Shown: piece by piece, positions 6,506-7,067 of the stretch
Layout of the letters: each line of letters begins with the position of its first letter
Position numbering within the stretch: position 1 is the stretch's first letter
From: CBDUBS01 sp965365445
GTDB taxonomy: Bacteria; Bacteroidota; Rhodothermia; Rhodothermales; DASSAV01
Reading direction: 5' to 3'
DNA length: 7,067 nucleotides
NCBI GenBank assembly: GCA_965365445.1
Contig: CBDUBS010000194.1
Location: 1 to 7,067 of the forward strand
Made by a program: the position numbers and the translations under genes
Notes under the pieces: generated by a model
Databases searched by the model: none
The model's input: only the letters and a program-made list of their open reading frames with translations
What the model was told of the DNA's origin: nothing

Positions 6506-6859
6506 ATGCCTTCGGACGCCCATACCATCACCCGGCTCATCGGACAAGCCCGAGAAGGGGATAAAGCTGCGCTCAACGAGTTGTTCGGGGCGGCTTACGA
6601 CGAGCTGTTGCGGCTCGCCCACAAAAACCGCTACGGATGGCAGGGGGACAACACCCTCAACACGACCGCGCTCGTGCACGTCGCGTACGAAAAGCTGGCG
6701 GATCAGTCCGAAGTCGACTGGAACAGCCGCGCTCACTTTTTTTCGGTGGCCGCCCGTGCGATGCGGCAGGTGCTGATCGATTATGCCCGGGGCCGACGAG
6801 CGGAAAAGCGAGGGGGAGACGTGCCCAAAGTGTCGCTGGAGGAGATGCGGGAGGCGTAG
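6506..6859 (+). pseudogene. ECF sigma factor (TIGR02999/Sigma70_ECF type) truncated after region 2
   Basis: From the ATG at 6506 the product has 117 residues. Residues 7-35 (ITRLIGQAREGDKAALNELF...YDELLRLA), 50-64 (TLNTTALVHVAYEKL) and 71-104 (DWNSRAHFFSVAARAMRQVLIDYARGRR...KRGG) are the characteristic region 2 of ECF-like sigma factors of the Sigma70_ECF (PF07638) type, which binds core RNA polymerase and the -10 element. Family members usually run to about 185-190 residues. Here the protein stops at VSLEEMREA, exactly where the linker to region 4 begins, so the helix-turn-helix that reads the -35 element is absent. No region 4 sequence follows in any frame; instead a palindrome and an opposing gene appear. 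I therefore call it a broken gene, although a functional region-2-only protein cannot be excluded. The frame extends upstream without a stop to an ATG at 6404 and a TTG at 6362, but homology begins only after 6506. Confidence 0.8.
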
Positions 6860-6864
6860 GAAGT

Positions 6865-6883
6865 CGCTGCGCACTGCGCAGCG
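6865..6883. repeat. Perfect 9-bp inverted repeat between converging reading frames
   Basis: CGCTGCGCA, one base (C), then TGCGCAGCG. The outer flanks GAAG (6860-6863) and CTTC (6886-6889) can also pair with short mismatched gaps. It lies six bases after the sigma stop and five bases beyond the stop of the opposing gene. It could be a bidirectional hairpin terminator without a strong U-tract, a protein-binding palindrome, or a recombination or assembly junction mark. Confidence 0.6.
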
Positions 6884-6887
6884 CCCT

Positions 6888-7067
6888 TCAGTGCCCCATC
6901 CCCCGCGCCATCGCCAGGTGATGCGGCCCGTGGTGCCCGCCCTGCACGAGGAGCCCGAAGAAGCCGAGAGCGCGGAGGCGGGCGGCGAGGGCGGCGTCGG
7001 ACGGGTCGGCGGCGCGGACGGTGAGGCGGATGCCGCTGGGGATCTCGCTCGCGGCGGCGACGTAGCG
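6888..7067 (-). CDS. C-terminal fragment of a protein of unknown function with a His-rich tail (runs off window)
   Basis: The minus-strand frame is open from the window edge (7067) to a TGA at 6888-6890 and gives 59 residues. The peptide looks like real protein: SGIRLTVRAADPSDAALAARL, then RALGFFGLLVQGGHHGPHHLAMARGMGH. The pattern resembles a small alpha/beta domain ending in an HHGPHH motif, which could bind metal (inference). I do not recognise the family with certainty. The third codon positions are almost all G or C, and the stretch is visibly richer in G+C than the sigma gene beside it. The start and any N-terminal domains are outside the window. It converges on the truncated sigma gene, with 28 bases between stops that include the palindrome. 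Confidence 0.65.
   Translation of the reverse strand, partial: RYVAAASEIPSGIRLTVRAADPSDAALAARLRALGFFGLLVQGGHHGPHHLAMARGMGH

Overview
The window is a GC-rich bacterial chromosome segment, judged by eye to be about two-thirds G+C in the coding parts. Its gene content is two SGSH-type sulfatases, a multiheme cytochrome with HEAT and TPR repeats, a HEAT-like secreted protein and an ECF sigma factor of the TIGR02999/Sigma70_ECF kind. That mix fits a heterotrophic, polysaccharide-degrading member of the FCB or PVC groups. One Bacteroidota-style promoter (ATTG-N20-TAGCTTTG) and the near absence of Shine-Dalgarno sequences in the main operon tip me towards Rhodothermota/Bacteroidota. This is inference; no marker gene is present.

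Bases 1-4930 hold a tightly packed plus-strand operon. It contains the 3' part of a sulfatase fused to HEAT repeats (2-1033), a complete exported SGSH-like sulfatase (1053-2600, possibly from 1020), and an eight-CxxCH cytochrome with HEAT and TPR repeats (2612-4930, possibly from 2597). Coding regions touch or overlap at both junctions. The sulfatases would remove sulfate from sulfated glycans in the periplasm or at the cell surface. The cytochrome would move electrons in the same compartment. Their co-transcription is the most interesting feature here and has no obvious biochemical explanation.

Bases 4932-5678 (minus) encode a class I SAM methyltransferase. It meets the cytochrome tail to tail with a single base between the stop codons. 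A short gap (5679-5789) carries a clear minus-strand intrinsic terminator and a possible weak promoter for the methyltransferase.

Bases 5790-6350 (minus) encode a small exported protein with a HEAT-like C-terminal half. It is divergent from an ECF sigma factor (6506-6859, plus); the 155-base AT-richer gap between them holds a Bacteroidota-type promoter facing the sigma gene. The sigma factor ends after region 2 and lacks the whole DNA-binding region 4. Immediately after its stop come a 19-base perfect palindrome (6865-6883) and then the tail of an unrelated, very GC-rich minus-strand gene (6888-7067, running off the window). This looks like a broken sigma gene at a rearrangement or assembly junction.

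No RNA genes, CRISPR arrays, insertion sequences or origins were seen. Nothing in the window can be shown to be a wholly new system. The sulfatase/cytochrome operon and the decapitated sigma locus deserve the most attention.
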